A DNA stretch of 64,000 nt from Catenovulum sp. 2E275 (lineage in GTDB: Bacteria > Pseudomonadota > Gammaproteobacteria > Enterobacterales > Alteromonadaceae). Where the stretch lies: the NCBI RefSeq assembly GCF_025515275.1, contig NZ_JAOPFU010000004.1, positions 178,276 through 242,275 of the forward strand, in the 5' to 3' direction. Within the stretch, counting starts at the first letter, position 1. Each line of letters starts with the position of its first letter. The position numbers and the translations under genes are program-made. Of the stretch, positions 53,249-62,443 are shown piece by piece. The notes below the pieces were generated by a model. That model searched no databases. It worked only from the letters and a program-made list of their open reading frames with translations, and had not been told where the DNA came from.

Positions 53249-54388
53249 ATGACAGATAAAAATAAGTTCGGACTTTTGTTGTTAGGCGGCGGTGCCCGCG
53301 CCGCTTATCAAGTCGGAGTGCTTAAAGCCTTAGCACAAACTCTGCCGCGTAAACATGGCCTGCCTTTTCCAATTTTATCCGGTACGTCTGCTGGGGCTAT
53401 CAATGCAACCGCATTGTCCTGTTATGCATCTTGCTTTCATTTAGGCGTTAAAAAACTTGAATGGGTTTGGAAGAACTTTCAAACGGACATGGTTTACCAA
53501 AGTAATTTCAAAACCTTATACCGTAATTTACTTAAAAACTTTTCACCATTTAAAGATGAAAATATTTCGGTTAAAAACGAAAGCTGGTTTGATAACTCAC
53601 CATTGCGGGAGTTGCTTGAACACCTATTAGATTTAAACCGGATTCAATTTAATATTGATAACCATTACTTAAAAGCCATTTCAGTAACCGCATCGTCTTA
53701 CCATACTGGTGATTCGGTTTGTTTATATCAGTCCGGTGATGAGATAAAACCATGGGTTCGGGCAAAACGCAGAGGCATTCACAGCCCGATAAAAGTTGAA
53801 CATTTAATGGCATCTTCGGCGATTCCTATGGTATTTCCATCGGTTGAATTACACGGCGAATATTTTGGTGACGGCTCAATTAATCAACTTGCACCTCTCA
53901 GTGCCCCGATTCATTTAGGCGCACAGAAAATATTTATTATTGGAATGGATCAACCTAAAAACCGCTTTTTTGATCAAAATGCTAAAGCCATCCCCCCTAC
54001 TGGCGGTGCGATTGTCGGTCATTTATTAGATACTATTTTTAGCGATGTTTTAACCAGCGACATTGAAAGAATGGAACGCATTAATCAAACGCTTAACTTT
54101 ATAAGACCAGAATATCAGGATATGTCGGGCTTAAAAAATATCCAGACGTTACAAATAAACCCAACTAAAAGTTTTAGCGAAATTGCAGCCAAACATTATG
54201 AAAGTATGCCTTTCTCGATTCGCGGTTTATTAAAGATTTTAGGTATTAATGCAAATACCGCTCATAAATCGAGTTTAATCAGTTATTTGTTATTTGAACA
54301 AAATTACTGCCGCGAATTAATTCAAGTTGGTTTTGAAGATGGAATGGCTCGAATTGACGAAATTCGAGCATTTTTAGAAATAGATTAA
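53249..54388 (+). CDS. Patatin-like phospholipase
   Basis: 379 residues. The oxyanion loop 'LLLGGGARAAYQVGVLKAL', the nucleophile elbow 'LSGTSAGAINATAL' and the dyad Asp in 'YFGDGSINQLAPLSA' are all in order. No signal peptide is present, so it acts in the cytoplasm or at the membrane. Family members hydrolyse phospholipids or lysophospholipids. The gene begins 51 bp after acnA without a clear terminator between. Confidence 0.9.
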   Translation: MTDKNKFGLLLLGGGARAAYQVGVLKALAQTLPRKHGLPFPILSGTSAGAINATALSCYASCFHLGVKKLEWVWKNFQTDMVYQSNFKTLYRNLLKNFSPFKDENISVKNESWFDNSPLRELLEHLLDLNRIQFNIDNHYLKAISVTASSYHTGDSVCLYQSGDEIKPWVRAKRRGIHSPIKVEHLMASSAIPMVFPSVELHGEYFGDGSINQLAPLSAPIHLGAQKIFIIGMDQPKNRFFDQNAKAIPPTGGAIVGHLLDTIFSDVLTSDIERMERINQTLNFIRPEYQDMSGLKNIQTLQINPTKSFSEIAAKHYESMPFSIRGLLKILGINANTAHKSSLISYLLFEQNYCRELIQVGFEDGMARIDEIRAFLEID

Positions 54389-54420
54389 TCGCGTTATGAG
54401 TTTTACTGTAGCGCCTATAC

Positions 54421-54451
54421 AAAAAAAGCGTCTATTACGACGCTTTTTTAA
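54421..54451. terminator. Bidirectional intrinsic terminator
   Basis: AAAAAAAGCGTC and GACGCTTTTTTA form the stem with a small loop. T-runs exist on both strands, so it can serve both the patatin gene and the convergent asd gene. Confidence 0.9.
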
Positions 54452-54477
54452 ACTTTAACTAATTTGAAAACTAATGT

Positions 54478-55593
54478 TTAGTCTTCAAGCAAAATGCGTA
54501 ACATTCTGCGTAATGGTTCAGCTGCACCCCATAATAATTGGTCGCCCACTGAGAAAGCAGAAATAATATTATCGCTACCCATTTTCAATTTACGGATACG
54601 GCCAACCGGCACATTTAAAGTACCTGTCACTTGTGCTGGAGTGAGTTGATTAATGGTTGCTTCTTTTTCATTAGGAACCACTTTTGCCCATTGGTTATGA
54701 GCGGCTAACATACCGTGAATTTCATCTAACGGAATATCTTGTTTTAATTTAATCGTGAATGCCTGACTATGACAACGCATAGTACCAATACGCACACATA
54801 AACCTTCAACTGGAATAACATTGCCGTCATGGCCTAAAATTTTGTTAGTTTCGGCTCCGCCTTTCCACTCTTCACGGCTTTGGCCATTACCTAAATCACT
54901 GTCAATCCAAGGAATTAAGCTACCCGCTAAAGGCACAACAAAATTATCTGTTGGGAAACCATCTGAATTTAACGCAGCTGTTACTTTTTTATCAATTTCT
55001 AAAATGGCACTTGCTGGATCTTGTAATTCAGCAGCAACTGACTGATTTAAATAACCCATGCCTGACAATAATTCACGCATGTGTTTTGCACCACCACCAG
55101 AAGCAGCTTGATATGTCATTGACGAAATCCAGTCAATTGCATTGTTTGCAAATAAACCGCCAAGACCCATCATCATTAATGATACTGTACAGTTACCACC
55201 AACATAAGTTTTAACGCCGTTTGCTAAACCTTGCTTAATCACACTTTGGTTAACTGGATCTAATACGATAATGGCGTCTTTTTCCATACGTAGAGACGAT
55301 GCTGCATCTATCCAATAACCATTCCAGCCAGCTTCACGTAATTTTGGATAAACCGCTTTTGTATAGTCACCACCTTGACAGGTGATGATAACATCCATTT
55401 TTTTAAGCTCATCAATGTTGTTTGCATCTAATAATAAGCCTGCATCTTTACCAAAGTTAGGAGCAGCCTGGCCTGCTTGCGAAGTTGTGAAAAAAATTGG
55501 CTCAATTAAGTCAAAATCTTTTTCTTCAACCATGCGGTTCATTAACACTGAACCAACCATGCCACGCCAACCAACTAAACCTACTTTTTTCAT
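54478..55593 (-). CDS. asd: Aspartate-semialdehyde dehydrogenase
   Basis: 371 residues; reduces aspartyl phosphate to the semialdehyde for lysine, diaminopimelate, methionine and threonine synthesis. '[15 protein letters not shown]' binds NADP, the catalytic Cys is in '[14 protein letters not shown]', and '[12 protein letters not shown]' carries the His. A TTG at 55599 is in frame, but the ATG at 55593 has AGGGGA upstream and is preferred. It uses the product of the step that lysC catalyses 6 kb away; no riboswitch is seen in front of asd. Confidence 0.96.
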   Translation of the reverse strand: MKKVGLVGWRGMVGSVLMNRMVEEKDFDLIEPIFFTTSQAGQAAPNFGKDAGLLLDANNIDELKKMDVIITCQGGDYTKAVYPKLREAGWNGYWIDAASSLRMEKDAIIVLDPVNQSVIKQGLANGVKTYVGGNCTVSLMMMGLGGLFANNAIDWISSMTYQAASGGGAKHMRELLSGMGYLNQSVAAELQDPASAILEIDKKVTAALNSDGFPTDNFVVPLAGSLIPWIDSDLGNGQSREEWKGGAETNKILGHDGNVIPVEGLCVRIGTMRCHSQAFTIKLKQDIPLDEIHGMLAAHNQWAKVVPNEKEATINQLTPAQVTGTLNVPVGRIRKLKMGSDNIISAFSVGDQLLWGAAEPLRRMLRILLED

Positions 55594-55715
55594 TAACAAT
55601 ATCCCCTTAATGAGCTGAATGAAATTTAAATTTAAGAGCCAAGATCATACAGAAAAACAAGCCGTTCGGCTAGATTTAGTCCAAAATAATCGCCATTTAT
55701 TATAAAAATTGCGCA

Positions 55716-56234
55716 CTATTTTGAACACTTTTGATACCAAAGTGCTTCGCTGATAACCTGTTTTGAACTGGTGATATGATCAAGCCATGTCTGACCGATT
55801 AAATGATCATATTCATGTAAAAAAATACGGGCAACAAAACCTTCAAGTTCAATAACTTGCTGCTCGCCGATTTGATTTTGATAGCTGACTTTAACCCAAT
55901 TTGAGCGGCTGATAAAACCACGTAAACCGGGGACAGATAAACAACCTTCCCAAGCCTGATTTTGCTCTTTGCTTTGAGCCTCAACTTTTGGATTAATCAT
56001 AGCCAAAGGCGGCATATCTGGCGCATTTGGATACCTAACATTAGGTTTACTGGCAATAATTAAAATAGCTCTTGAGTCAAAAACCTGCGGCGCTGCAATT
56101 CCAACTCCGTTGGCTTCAATTAAAGTGGTTTTAAGTTCATTAATAAAGTTAAGCAAGTCAGTATCAAATACGCTAACTTGCTCTGCTGTTTGCTGTAATA
56201 CGGCTTCGCCAACCTGGGCAATTTTAAATGTCAT
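55716..56234 (-). CDS. def: Peptide deformylase
   Basis: 172 residues; removes the N-formyl group from nascent proteins. The three motifs are 'GVGIAAPQV', 'EGCLSVPG' (metal Cys) and 'FLHEYDHLIG' (metal His pair and catalytic Glu). Not linked to fmt here, so it may be a second copy (Def2 type); the main def-fmt pair is usually elsewhere. It lies between asd and the pirin gene. Confidence 0.95.
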   Translation of the reverse strand: MTFKIAQVGEAVLQQTAEQVSVFDTDLLNFINELKTTLIEANGVGIAAPQVFDSRAILIIASKPNVRYPNAPDMPPLAMINPKVEAQSKEQNQAWEGCLSVPGLRGFISRSNWVKVSYQNQIGEQQVIELEGFVARIFLHEYDHLIGQTWLDHITSSKQVISEALWYQKCSK

Positions 56235-56278
56235 TTGCGGTATACACTTTAAGCTGTTGTAGCCTAAAGTGTACTGTT

Positions 56279-57145
56279 TTATGCGGTTAGCTGTCCATTT
56301 TGATAATCACGTATTGCTTGTTCTATTTCAGCAAATGTATTCATCACAAATGGACCATGCTGGGCAATAGGCTGGTTTAACGGTGTCCCGGCAATCAACA
56401 AAAACCGGCTATTTGGTGCCGCATTTAGGCTAATTTTACCTTGTGCTGATAAACGGCCTAATTGCTGCTCTGTCAGTTTTACTTTATCGTCTGACACTAA
56501 AATTTCTCCCTGATAACAATACAATAAAACCGTTTTGTCATCTGCAATTTCAATCTCAATATCAGACAATTGTGCAACTCTAAAATCAGTATAAGTCGGC
56601 TCGGTTTTAACCTGCTGAACCTTACCTGTTACTGCTTTTTGGTTAATCACACTTTGACCCGCAATGGCGGTAATTTCAAAACCATCGAACTTAACAACAG
56701 GTAAATCATCTGGCGAAATATCCTCGTAGCAGGCGGGTTGCATTTTATCTTCTGCGGCTAAGTTCAGCCATAATTGAAATCCATGCATTTTGCCTTCTGT
56801 TTGTTTTGGCATTTCAGAATGGATAACTCCCCGTCCGGCTGTCATCCACTGCACACCTCCATCGCTTAACAAACCAATATTGCCCATGTGATCCTGATGT
56901 TCCATTTTGCCTTGTAACATATAGGTAATGGTTTCAAAACCACGATGCGGGTGTGGCGGAAAACCTGCAATATAGTCATCTGCCGATTCAGAACCAAACT
57001 CATCCAACATTAAAAAAGGATCAAAACGTTCAGCTCTTGGGCCTGAAAATACACGAAGCAGTTTGACCCCAGCACCATCAGATGTTGCTCTGGCGGGTAT
57101 TTTTTCAACCAACTTACGGATTTTATCCGTTTGTATACTGTTCAT
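56279..57145 (-). CDS. Pirin family protein
   Basis: 288 residues with the bicupin fold. 'FPPHPHRGFETITYMLQGKMEHQDHMGN' contains three of the metal-binding His and 'AGRGVIHSEMP' the Glu. Some pirins act as quercetinase and others as redox or metabolic regulators. It follows azoR by 22 bp; the pair faces a divergent LysR gene. Confidence 0.92.
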   Translation of the reverse strand: MNSIQTDKIRKLVEKIPARATSDGAGVKLLRVFSGPRAERFDPFLMLDEFGSESADDYIAGFPPHPHRGFETITYMLQGKMEHQDHMGNIGLLSDGGVQWMTAGRGVIHSEMPKQTEGKMHGFQLWLNLAAEDKMQPACYEDISPDDLPVVKFDGFEITAIAGQSVINQKAVTGKVQQVKTEPTYTDFRVAQLSDIEIEIADDKTVLLYCYQGEILVSDDKVKLTEQQLGRLSAQGKISLNAAPNSRFLLIAGTPLNQPIAQHGPFVMNTFAEIEQAIRDYQNGQLTA

Positions 57146-57167
57146 TTTATCCTCCTAAATGCGGATA

Positions 57168-57770
57168 TTAAGCTTTTACTAATTCAGCAATTTCTTGCTT
57201 GGCAGTATCAATACTTGGCTCTCGCTGCTCACCCATATTTAAGGCTTCAGCGTATACAACCTGAGTTTGAGTTAAACCAATAAAGTTTAAAAAGGTTTTT
57301 ACAAACTGAATTTGGGTGTCGTGCGCTGCGCCTTTATGCACGCCGCCACGTGTTGTAATTAAATAAACAGGTTTATCATCAACTAAACCAACAGGACCCG
57401 TTTCAGTATATTTAAATGTAACACCAGCACGCGCAATATGATCAAACCAAGCTTTTAGCATAGATGGCACGTTAAAATTATACATAGGTAAAGTGATGAC
57501 TAAGGCATCCGCTTGTTTAACTTCATCAATCAAACTGTCTGAGTAATCTACTTTTTGCTGCTGCTCGCTGCTTCGTTGCTCTGCTTCAGTTGATAACGCC
57601 TGAATCCATGAAGCATCAAAGTGTGGCACAGCTTGATCAGCAAAACGACGCTGAATAACCGACAGTTGCGGATGCTTGATTTTAAGTTGCTCAATTAAAC
57701 TATTAGCAAGCTGAGTTGAAACGCCATGTTCACCAAATAAACTTGAATCAATTTTTAAAATACTTTTCAT
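57168..57770 (-). CDS. azoR: FMN-dependent NADH-azoreductase
   Basis: 200 residues; flavodoxin-like quinone and azo reductase. 'SILKIDSSLFGEHGVSTQLAN' binds FMN, 'ITLPMYNFNVPSMLKAWFDHIARAGVTF' is the family signature, and 'LITTRGGVHK' follows. The role is likely protection from quinone/electrophile stress. It leads the azoR-pirin unit and is divergent from a LysR gene across 129 bp. Confidence 0.93.
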   Translation of the reverse strand: MKSILKIDSSLFGEHGVSTQLANSLIEQLKIKHPQLSVIQRRFADQAVPHFDASWIQALSTEAEQRSSEQQQKVDYSDSLIDEVKQADALVITLPMYNFNVPSMLKAWFDHIARAGVTFKYTETGPVGLVDDKPVYLITTRGGVHKGAAHDTQIQFVKTFLNFIGLTQTQVVYAEALNMGEQREPSIDTAKQEIAELVKA

Positions 57771-57799
57771 ATCTACCTCTATTTTTATGTGCTAGAAAT

Positions 57800-57823
57800 T
57801 TTGTATGAGTGATATAATACAAA
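57800..57823. promoter_or_regulatory. Probable LysR operator between azoR and the LysR gene
   Basis: TTTGTAT-N10-ATACAAA is a perfect 7-bp inverted repeat. It overlaps a TATAAT (57813-57818) that reads toward the LysR gene, so binding there would fit autoregulation together with control of azoR. Confidence 0.6.
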
Positions 57824-57899
57824 CATTTTTTTAATCAATTAAACTAAAATTCTGCTATAAACAATCAAATTTTTAGATGCTTTATCTTAACGGTGATTT

Positions 57900-58784
57900 A
57901 TGAAGATTCCTAAAATTAGTCTCGAACAATGGGCTGTTTTTAAAGCTGTGGTAGATGAAGGCAGTTTTGCCAAAGCAGCTGAAGAGCTAAACAAAAGTCA
58001 GTCAAGTATCAGTTATATTATTAGTAATCTTCAAAAACAATTACCGACTCCAGCAATGGTAATTAAAGGCAGAAAAGCGGTGTTAACTAAAGCCGGTGAA
58101 ACTCTTTATCGGCATGCTAATAATTTATTAGATAACGCCAGCAATGTAGAGCAAATTGCAGCCCATTTAGCTTTAGGTTGGGAAACCGAATTAACTTTGG
58201 CGATTGATGGGGTTATGCATATTGAGCCGGTTTTGGAGGTTATTCATCTGTTTTCAAATCAATATCCACAAACCAGAATTCGGATATTAGAAACTGTGCT
58301 CTCAGCAACCGATGAAGCTATTTTAGAGAAAAAAGCCGATATTGTTTTATCCCCTAAAATTTTACCGGGATTTTTAGGCACACCAATTACAACCATAAAA
58401 ATGATTGCGGTAGCTCACCCTGAACATGCCATTTTTTCACTGACCCCGCCAATTAGTGAAGCCGATTTAAAACTGCATAGACAAATTGTTATCCGCGACT
58501 CTGGGATTAAACGCCAGCAAGATGCAGGTTGGTTAGGCGCAGAACAAAGGCTGACTGTTTCGCACCCAGATACCTCCATTAAAGCGGTAAAAGCCGGAAT
58601 CGGGTTTGCTTTTTTACCACTTGCTATGCTGCAATCCGATTTAGATAACAACCGTTTAAAAGCCATTGAACTGACGAATCATTCGTACCGTAAAATGCCA
58701 ATTTATTTAATTAACAGTAAACCTGATAGTTTAGGACCTGCCGCCGCAAAATTAAGCCAGTTGTTACTTGAAGAATTGAATTGA
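57900..58784 (+). CDS. LysR family transcriptional regulator
   Basis: 294 residues. Helix-turn-helix in 'AVFKAVVDEGSFAKAAEELNKSQSSISYIISNLQKQL', then a periplasmic-binding-like effector domain with 'DIVLSPKILPGFLG' and 'GIGFAFLPLAML'. It is divergent from azoR-pirin, so it probably controls them in answer to a quinone-like or electrophilic compound; the inducer is unknown. Confidence 0.9.
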   Translation: MKIPKISLEQWAVFKAVVDEGSFAKAAEELNKSQSSISYIISNLQKQLPTPAMVIKGRKAVLTKAGETLYRHANNLLDNASNVEQIAAHLALGWETELTLAIDGVMHIEPVLEVIHLFSNQYPQTRIRILETVLSATDEAILEKKADIVLSPKILPGFLGTPITTIKMIAVAHPEHAIFSLTPPISEADLKLHRQIVIRDSGIKRQQDAGWLGAEQRLTVSHPDTSIKAVKAGIGFAFLPLAMLQSDLDNNRLKAIELTNHSYRKMPIYLINSKPDSLGPAAAKLSQLLLEELN

Positions 58785-58812
58785 ATTAAATTCATTTGAA
58801 TTAAGCTTACGC

Positions 58813-59080
58813 TAGAGCCTGTTTATCTTTGTTTATAATTTAAGCTGAGAGAAAAAATTGTCTTAGACAAGGCAAAAATAACGAAATTTAGTCGTCTAAA
58901 AGAATTATTTTTAACGCCGTATAAGACAATTTTGGCCTCAGCCCGAAGGGCAATGGCTATTTTAACCCTTAACTTCATTAGAATTCGTTTATTTAGAATA
59001 ACTAAACCACACTCATTCTGCTTTGTTAATGATTAAAATAGCCTATTGCTCAAAAATAATACAAAGATAAACAGGCTCTA
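58813..59080. mobile_element. MITE family B (268 bp)
   Basis: The ends share a perfect 20-bp inverted repeat, TAGAGCCTGTTTATCTTTGT, and terminal TA on both sides. Inside are long inverted arms AATTGTCTTA / TAAGACAATT enclosing the 49-nt core at 58868-58916 (CAAGGCA, arms AAAAATAA / TTATTTTT and TTTAG / CTAAA, then TAACG). No ORF of note. It fills nearly the whole gap between the LysR gene and rlmJ and ends 4 bp from the rlmJ stop. Confidence 0.85.
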
Positions 59081-59084
59081 CTGA

Positions 59085-59936
59085 TTATTCAGGCTTAACT
59101 AACCACTCAATGTCTACGTAAGCTTGATCATCCTGCGCTAATAAAGGCAATAACCAGTCTGTGACCTGTTTAATTTGCAGATCTAACTGAAACGGTGCAT
59201 TAATCACTAACATACCAGAGCCATGCATACCAAAATCCTGCTGCTGCTCACTCACCGCGAGTTCAATTTTGAGCATGTTTTTAAAACCCTGCGCTGATAA
59301 TTGCTTAATTAAGCTGTGGCTATAATCACGCGAACTCGCTAAAACTGGATACCAAATTAAATAAATACCTGTCGCCCACTTTTTATAAGCAGCTGAAACC
59401 TGTTTTACAACTTGCTGATAATCTTGTTTTACTTCATAAGCCGGATCAATTAATACCAAACCTCTTGCCGGTTTAGGGGGGACACAAGCGCCTAACCCTT
59501 CAAATCCATCTCTATGATGTACTGATACCCGTTCATCCGCTCGCATATTTTGTTTTAATAGCCGGATTTCATTATTATGCAATTCCATTAAAACAAGGCT
59601 GTCTGTATCACGTAAAGATAACCTTGCTAACTCAGGAGATCCCAAATACTGGCTACAATTGCCCTGTTTATCTACCCCTAATAAATCAAGGTAATTCTGA
59701 ACCAGTTCTGGTCTACCACTGTGTTGAGATAATAATTGCTCAATGCCTTGTTTATATTCAGACGTTTTATTGGCTTCATCTGATGCTAAGTCATATATGC
59801 CACGCCCACTGTGGGTATCTAAATAAACAAAAGGCTTATTTTTTTGTTTAAGTTTTTCAATCACGCCTAACTGAACCAAATGTTTTAAAACATCGGCGTG
59901 ATTGCCAGCATGAAAACTATGACGATAACTTAACAT
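59085..59936 (-). CDS. rlmJ: 23S rRNA (adenine-2030-N6)-methyltransferase
   Basis: 283 residues. The start 'MLSYRHSFHAGNHADVLKHLVQ' is diagnostic of RlmJ, 'YLDTHSGRGIYDL' is the SAM site and 'LVLIDPAYEVK' is the catalytic D-P-x-Y-like motif. The enzyme modifies A2030 of 23S rRNA. It is monocistronic, converging with the LysR gene across MITE family B. Confidence 0.95.
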   Translation of the reverse strand: MLSYRHSFHAGNHADVLKHLVQLGVIEKLKQKNKPFVYLDTHSGRGIYDLASDEANKTSEYKQGIEQLLSQHSGRPELVQNYLDLLGVDKQGNCSQYLGSPELARLSLRDTDSLVLMELHNNEIRLLKQNMRADERVSVHHRDGFEGLGACVPPKPARGLVLIDPAYEVKQDYQQVVKQVSAAYKKWATGIYLIWYPVLASSRDYSHSLIKQLSAQGFKNMLKIELAVSEQQQDFGMHGSGMLVINAPFQLDLQIKQVTDWLLPLLAQDDQAYVDIEWLVKPE

Positions 59937-60208
59937 TTTGTAACCTTTTTGATCGGAATAATGAAATATTTTTTGGTAAATAGTATACCTTGGTTACATA
60001 TTTTTTTATAATACTGTATTGAAATTTTTATAGTCATCACCATATAAATTACGGGTTTATGACATTTTTTAGACATTTATTGATTTTTTTTTATGCAGAT
60101 TATTTAAATAAAAAAAATTTATAAAAATATTGAACTTTTTCCCTTGACCTTAATCAAAAATTAAAACAAATTATTAACAACAACTTAATATTTATATCTG
60201 GTGTAAAC
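59937..60208. other. A+T-rich divergent promoter region
   Basis: 272 bp of nearly pure A+T (long runs of A and T around 60080-60130) between rlmJ and the next gene. No gene, repeat or clear site is seen; curved or H-NS-like-bound DNA is possible. Confidence 0.4.
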
Positions 60209-60730
60209 GTGAAACAAAATTCTAATAAACTATTAAGCAGTTTGGCATTAATGTTTTTATTGCCATTAAATAGTCAAGCGGATAGCCCTGAATCAAGCAG
60301 TAGCTCCACCGAGTTATCTGTTGATGATGAAACGGTAAAATTAGCGCTAAAGGTAAATCGTAAACTCATTGAAAGTGATTTAGTTGAAGCCAAAGACTTA
60401 CCTGATATTGATGTACTTGACCTACAAGCCTATCAATCTTACCTTGAATATTATTTTCAGGAGTATTTACCTGTCACTAAAAACGAAGGTGAGCCGGTTA
60501 ATTTATCAATTAAATCAGCCGATTTAGTGGATAGCGATACGGTTGTTTTTAACTTTGAAGCGCCATTAGAAGATGCCGATTTATTAAGCATTAATAATCG
60601 TGTTTTATTTGATACCAACGATGAACAAGTCAATAAAGTTAAAGTTGCAGAAAATAGCTATACTTTTACTAACGCAGTAGATGAACCTCTTATTGTTTGG
60701 CAAAAAGGTCACGGTGATTCATTGGTTTAA
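60209..60730 (+). CDS. Hypothetical exported acidic protein
   Basis: 173 residues from a GTG start, with a Sec signal ('LSSLALMFLLPLNSQA' then DSPE) and a Ser-rich segment, then a strongly acidic mature part ('LDLQAYQSYLEYYFQEYL', 'VVFNFEAPLEDADLL'). No family is recognised. The preceding region is extremely A+T-rich. A perfect terminator follows. Confidence 0.65.
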   Translation: MKQNSNKLLSSLALMFLLPLNSQADSPESSSSSTELSVDDETVKLALKVNRKLIESDLVEAKDLPDIDVLDLQAYQSYLEYYFQEYLPVTKNEGEPVNLSIKSADLVDSDTVVFNFEAPLEDADLLSINNRVLFDTNDEQVNKVKVAENSYTFTNAVDEPLIVWQKGHGDSLV

Positions 60731-60770
60731 ACCAGATTTTAAATAAATATTAAGTTACCAACAAAAAAAG

Positions 60771-60792
60771 CACCTAAGGTGCTTTTTTTGTT
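60771..60792. terminator. Symmetrical bidirectional terminator
   Basis: ACAAAAAAAGCACCT is followed after one base by its complement, giving A7/T7 tails on each side of a GCACC / GGTGC stem. It can act in both directions between the exported-protein gene and lysC. Confidence 0.85.
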
Positions 60793-60812
60793 TTTAATAA
60801 TCTGTTTTTACT

Positions 60813-61011
60813 TAACCTCAATTCGGGTTAAAGTGTATTCTAACTATCTGAATTATTTAACCTTATAGCTCAAAATGGTTTCTAACGAGAATTTTTTTGT
60901 GAGGACAAGGCAAATTCACGCGTCAATAGCTAGCCTATTGCAAGTGAATTTAACGCAGTCCCCATGAAAAAAGGCCGTTTGAAACATATTCATTAAACCG
61001 AGTTGAGGTTA
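60813..61011. mobile_element. MITE family C (199 bp)
   Basis: Ends TAACCTCAATTCGG and, inverted, TAACCTCAACTCGG, with TA at both junctions. The core at 60906-60955 repeats the pattern of families A and B: CAAGGCA, arms AAATTCAC / GTGAATTT and CAATAG / CTATTG, then TAACG. The flanks share AACGAG..TTTTTTTGT and AAAAA..CCGTT with family A, so A and C are probably sister families. It ends 8 bp from the lysC stop. Confidence 0.8.
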
Positions 61012-61019
61012 CTTAAGCA

Positions 61020-62372
61020 TTAAATCGCATCAAATAATTGAGCATGTAAATGCTCAACCACTTTTCCAGCATCTTCTGTTTTAGTTAAGAAACAGAAATT
61101 ATGAGCACTCGCTCCCTGACAAATCATACGTAAATTAAAGTTTTCTAGTGCACTTAATAATTTACCGCCCACTCCTGAATTAGCCTGTAAATGGTTACCA
61201 ATCACAGCCACTAAAGATAAATTATCTTCGACTTTAACATCACAAAACTCGGCTAGTTTTTCTAAAACCAGTGGGTTTAATCCTTTAGATGTTGAGTTAG
61301 TTGGATTATCTATTGTTAACGAAACTGATATTTCAGAAGTTGTGACTAAATCAACACTAATTTTATGCTCAGCTAAAATGGTAAATACTTTAGCTAAAAA
61401 GCCGCTGGCTAATAACATACTTGGGCTTTTTAAAGTCACTAAAACCTGATCTTTACGCAAAGCAATTGCACGATAAGGTGGTTTATTTTCTACCTGATTT
61501 AAAATCCAAGTACCACCCGCTTTAGGCTCTCGACTACTACCGACAAATACCCCAACACCACGACGAATTGCCGGAATTAAAGTAGCCGGATGCAAAATTT
61601 TAGCGCCAAAAGTAGCCATTTCAGCCGCTTCATCAAAACTAATTTCAGGAATAGGACGTGCAGCCTGAGTTAATCTTGGATCTGTGGTATAAATGCCGGT
61701 TACATCAGTCCAAATTTGCAATGTTTCAGCATCTAAAGCTTCTGCAATGAGTGCCGCACTATAATCACTACCACCACGGCCTAAAGTCGTTGTATGGCCT
61801 TCATCATCAGAGCCAATAAAGCCTTGGGTAATAAATACGGTTTTTTCTAATTCTGGCGCAATTAATTTTTCAGCTTGTAAACGAGTTTGCTCAACATTTG
61901 GTTCAGCTTTGCCATAGTTATTATCAGTTTTTAATACCTGACGAATATCAAAATTAACTGCATGAGCACCGCGCTGGCGCATGACTTCAGCAAATAATAG
62001 TGATGACATTTGCTCACCGTAAGACTGAATTTGATCTTTTAACTGCATTGAGTTAACTAAGTTTTCAGAGTTAGCAACTGTTTTTAATTCATTTAATAAG
62101 TTGTCTAATGCTAAACAAACCCATTCAGGCTTACCTAAAGCTTCAACAATTGCATACTCAATTTCTCGAATCTCAGTTAAAGTTGTCTCACGCTCAGCAA
62201 GCGTAATTTCAGCACGGGTTAAACTCACTAAACGGTTGGTAACGCCGGATTGAGCGGACACACAAACCACTCGAATATTAGAATCGGCCAAGACAATATC
62301 AGCACAGCGCGACATGGCTTCAAAGTTGGCGACACTGGTTCCACCAAATTTAGCAACGATAAGGTTTTTCAT
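61020..62372 (-). CDS. lysC: Lysine-sensitive aspartate kinase (aspartokinase III)
   Basis: 450 residues, first enzyme of the aspartate family pathway. 'VAKFGGTSVANFEAM' and 'GRGGSDYSAALIAEAL' are the kinase sites, 'WTDVTGIYTTDPR' follows, and two ACT domains occupy the C-terminal third ('ILAEHKISVDLVTTSEISVSL'). Monofunctional length fits LysC rather than ThrA/MetL. It is preceded by a lysine riboswitch, so both enzyme and transcript should respond to lysine. CGGGGA lies before the ATG. Confidence 0.96.
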   Translation of the reverse strand: MKNLIVAKFGGTSVANFEAMSRCADIVLADSNIRVVCVSAQSGVTNRLVSLTRAEITLAERETTLTEIREIEYAIVEALGKPEWVCLALDNLLNELKTVANSENLVNSMQLKDQIQSYGEQMSSLLFAEVMRQRGAHAVNFDIRQVLKTDNNYGKAEPNVEQTRLQAEKLIAPELEKTVFITQGFIGSDDEGHTTTLGRGGSDYSAALIAEALDAETLQIWTDVTGIYTTDPRLTQAARPIPEISFDEAAEMATFGAKILHPATLIPAIRRGVGVFVGSSREPKAGGTWILNQVENKPPYRAIALRKDQVLVTLKSPSMLLASGFLAKVFTILAEHKISVDLVTTSEISVSLTIDNPTNSTSKGLNPLVLEKLAEFCDVKVEDNLSLVAVIGNHLQANSGVGGKLLSALENFNLRMICQGASAHNFCFLTKTEDAGKVVEHLHAQLFDAI

Positions 62373-62443
62373 TATTTTCCCCGAAAATTAAATTCTAAAA
62401 TAGGGAAAGCAGAGGCTTTGAAATGAAGAAAAGACTTCACAGC

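Noticed and set aside
55594..55715. Riboswitch in front of asd
   Set aside because: The gap of about 120 bp contains no lysine-aptamer blocks and is too short for one.
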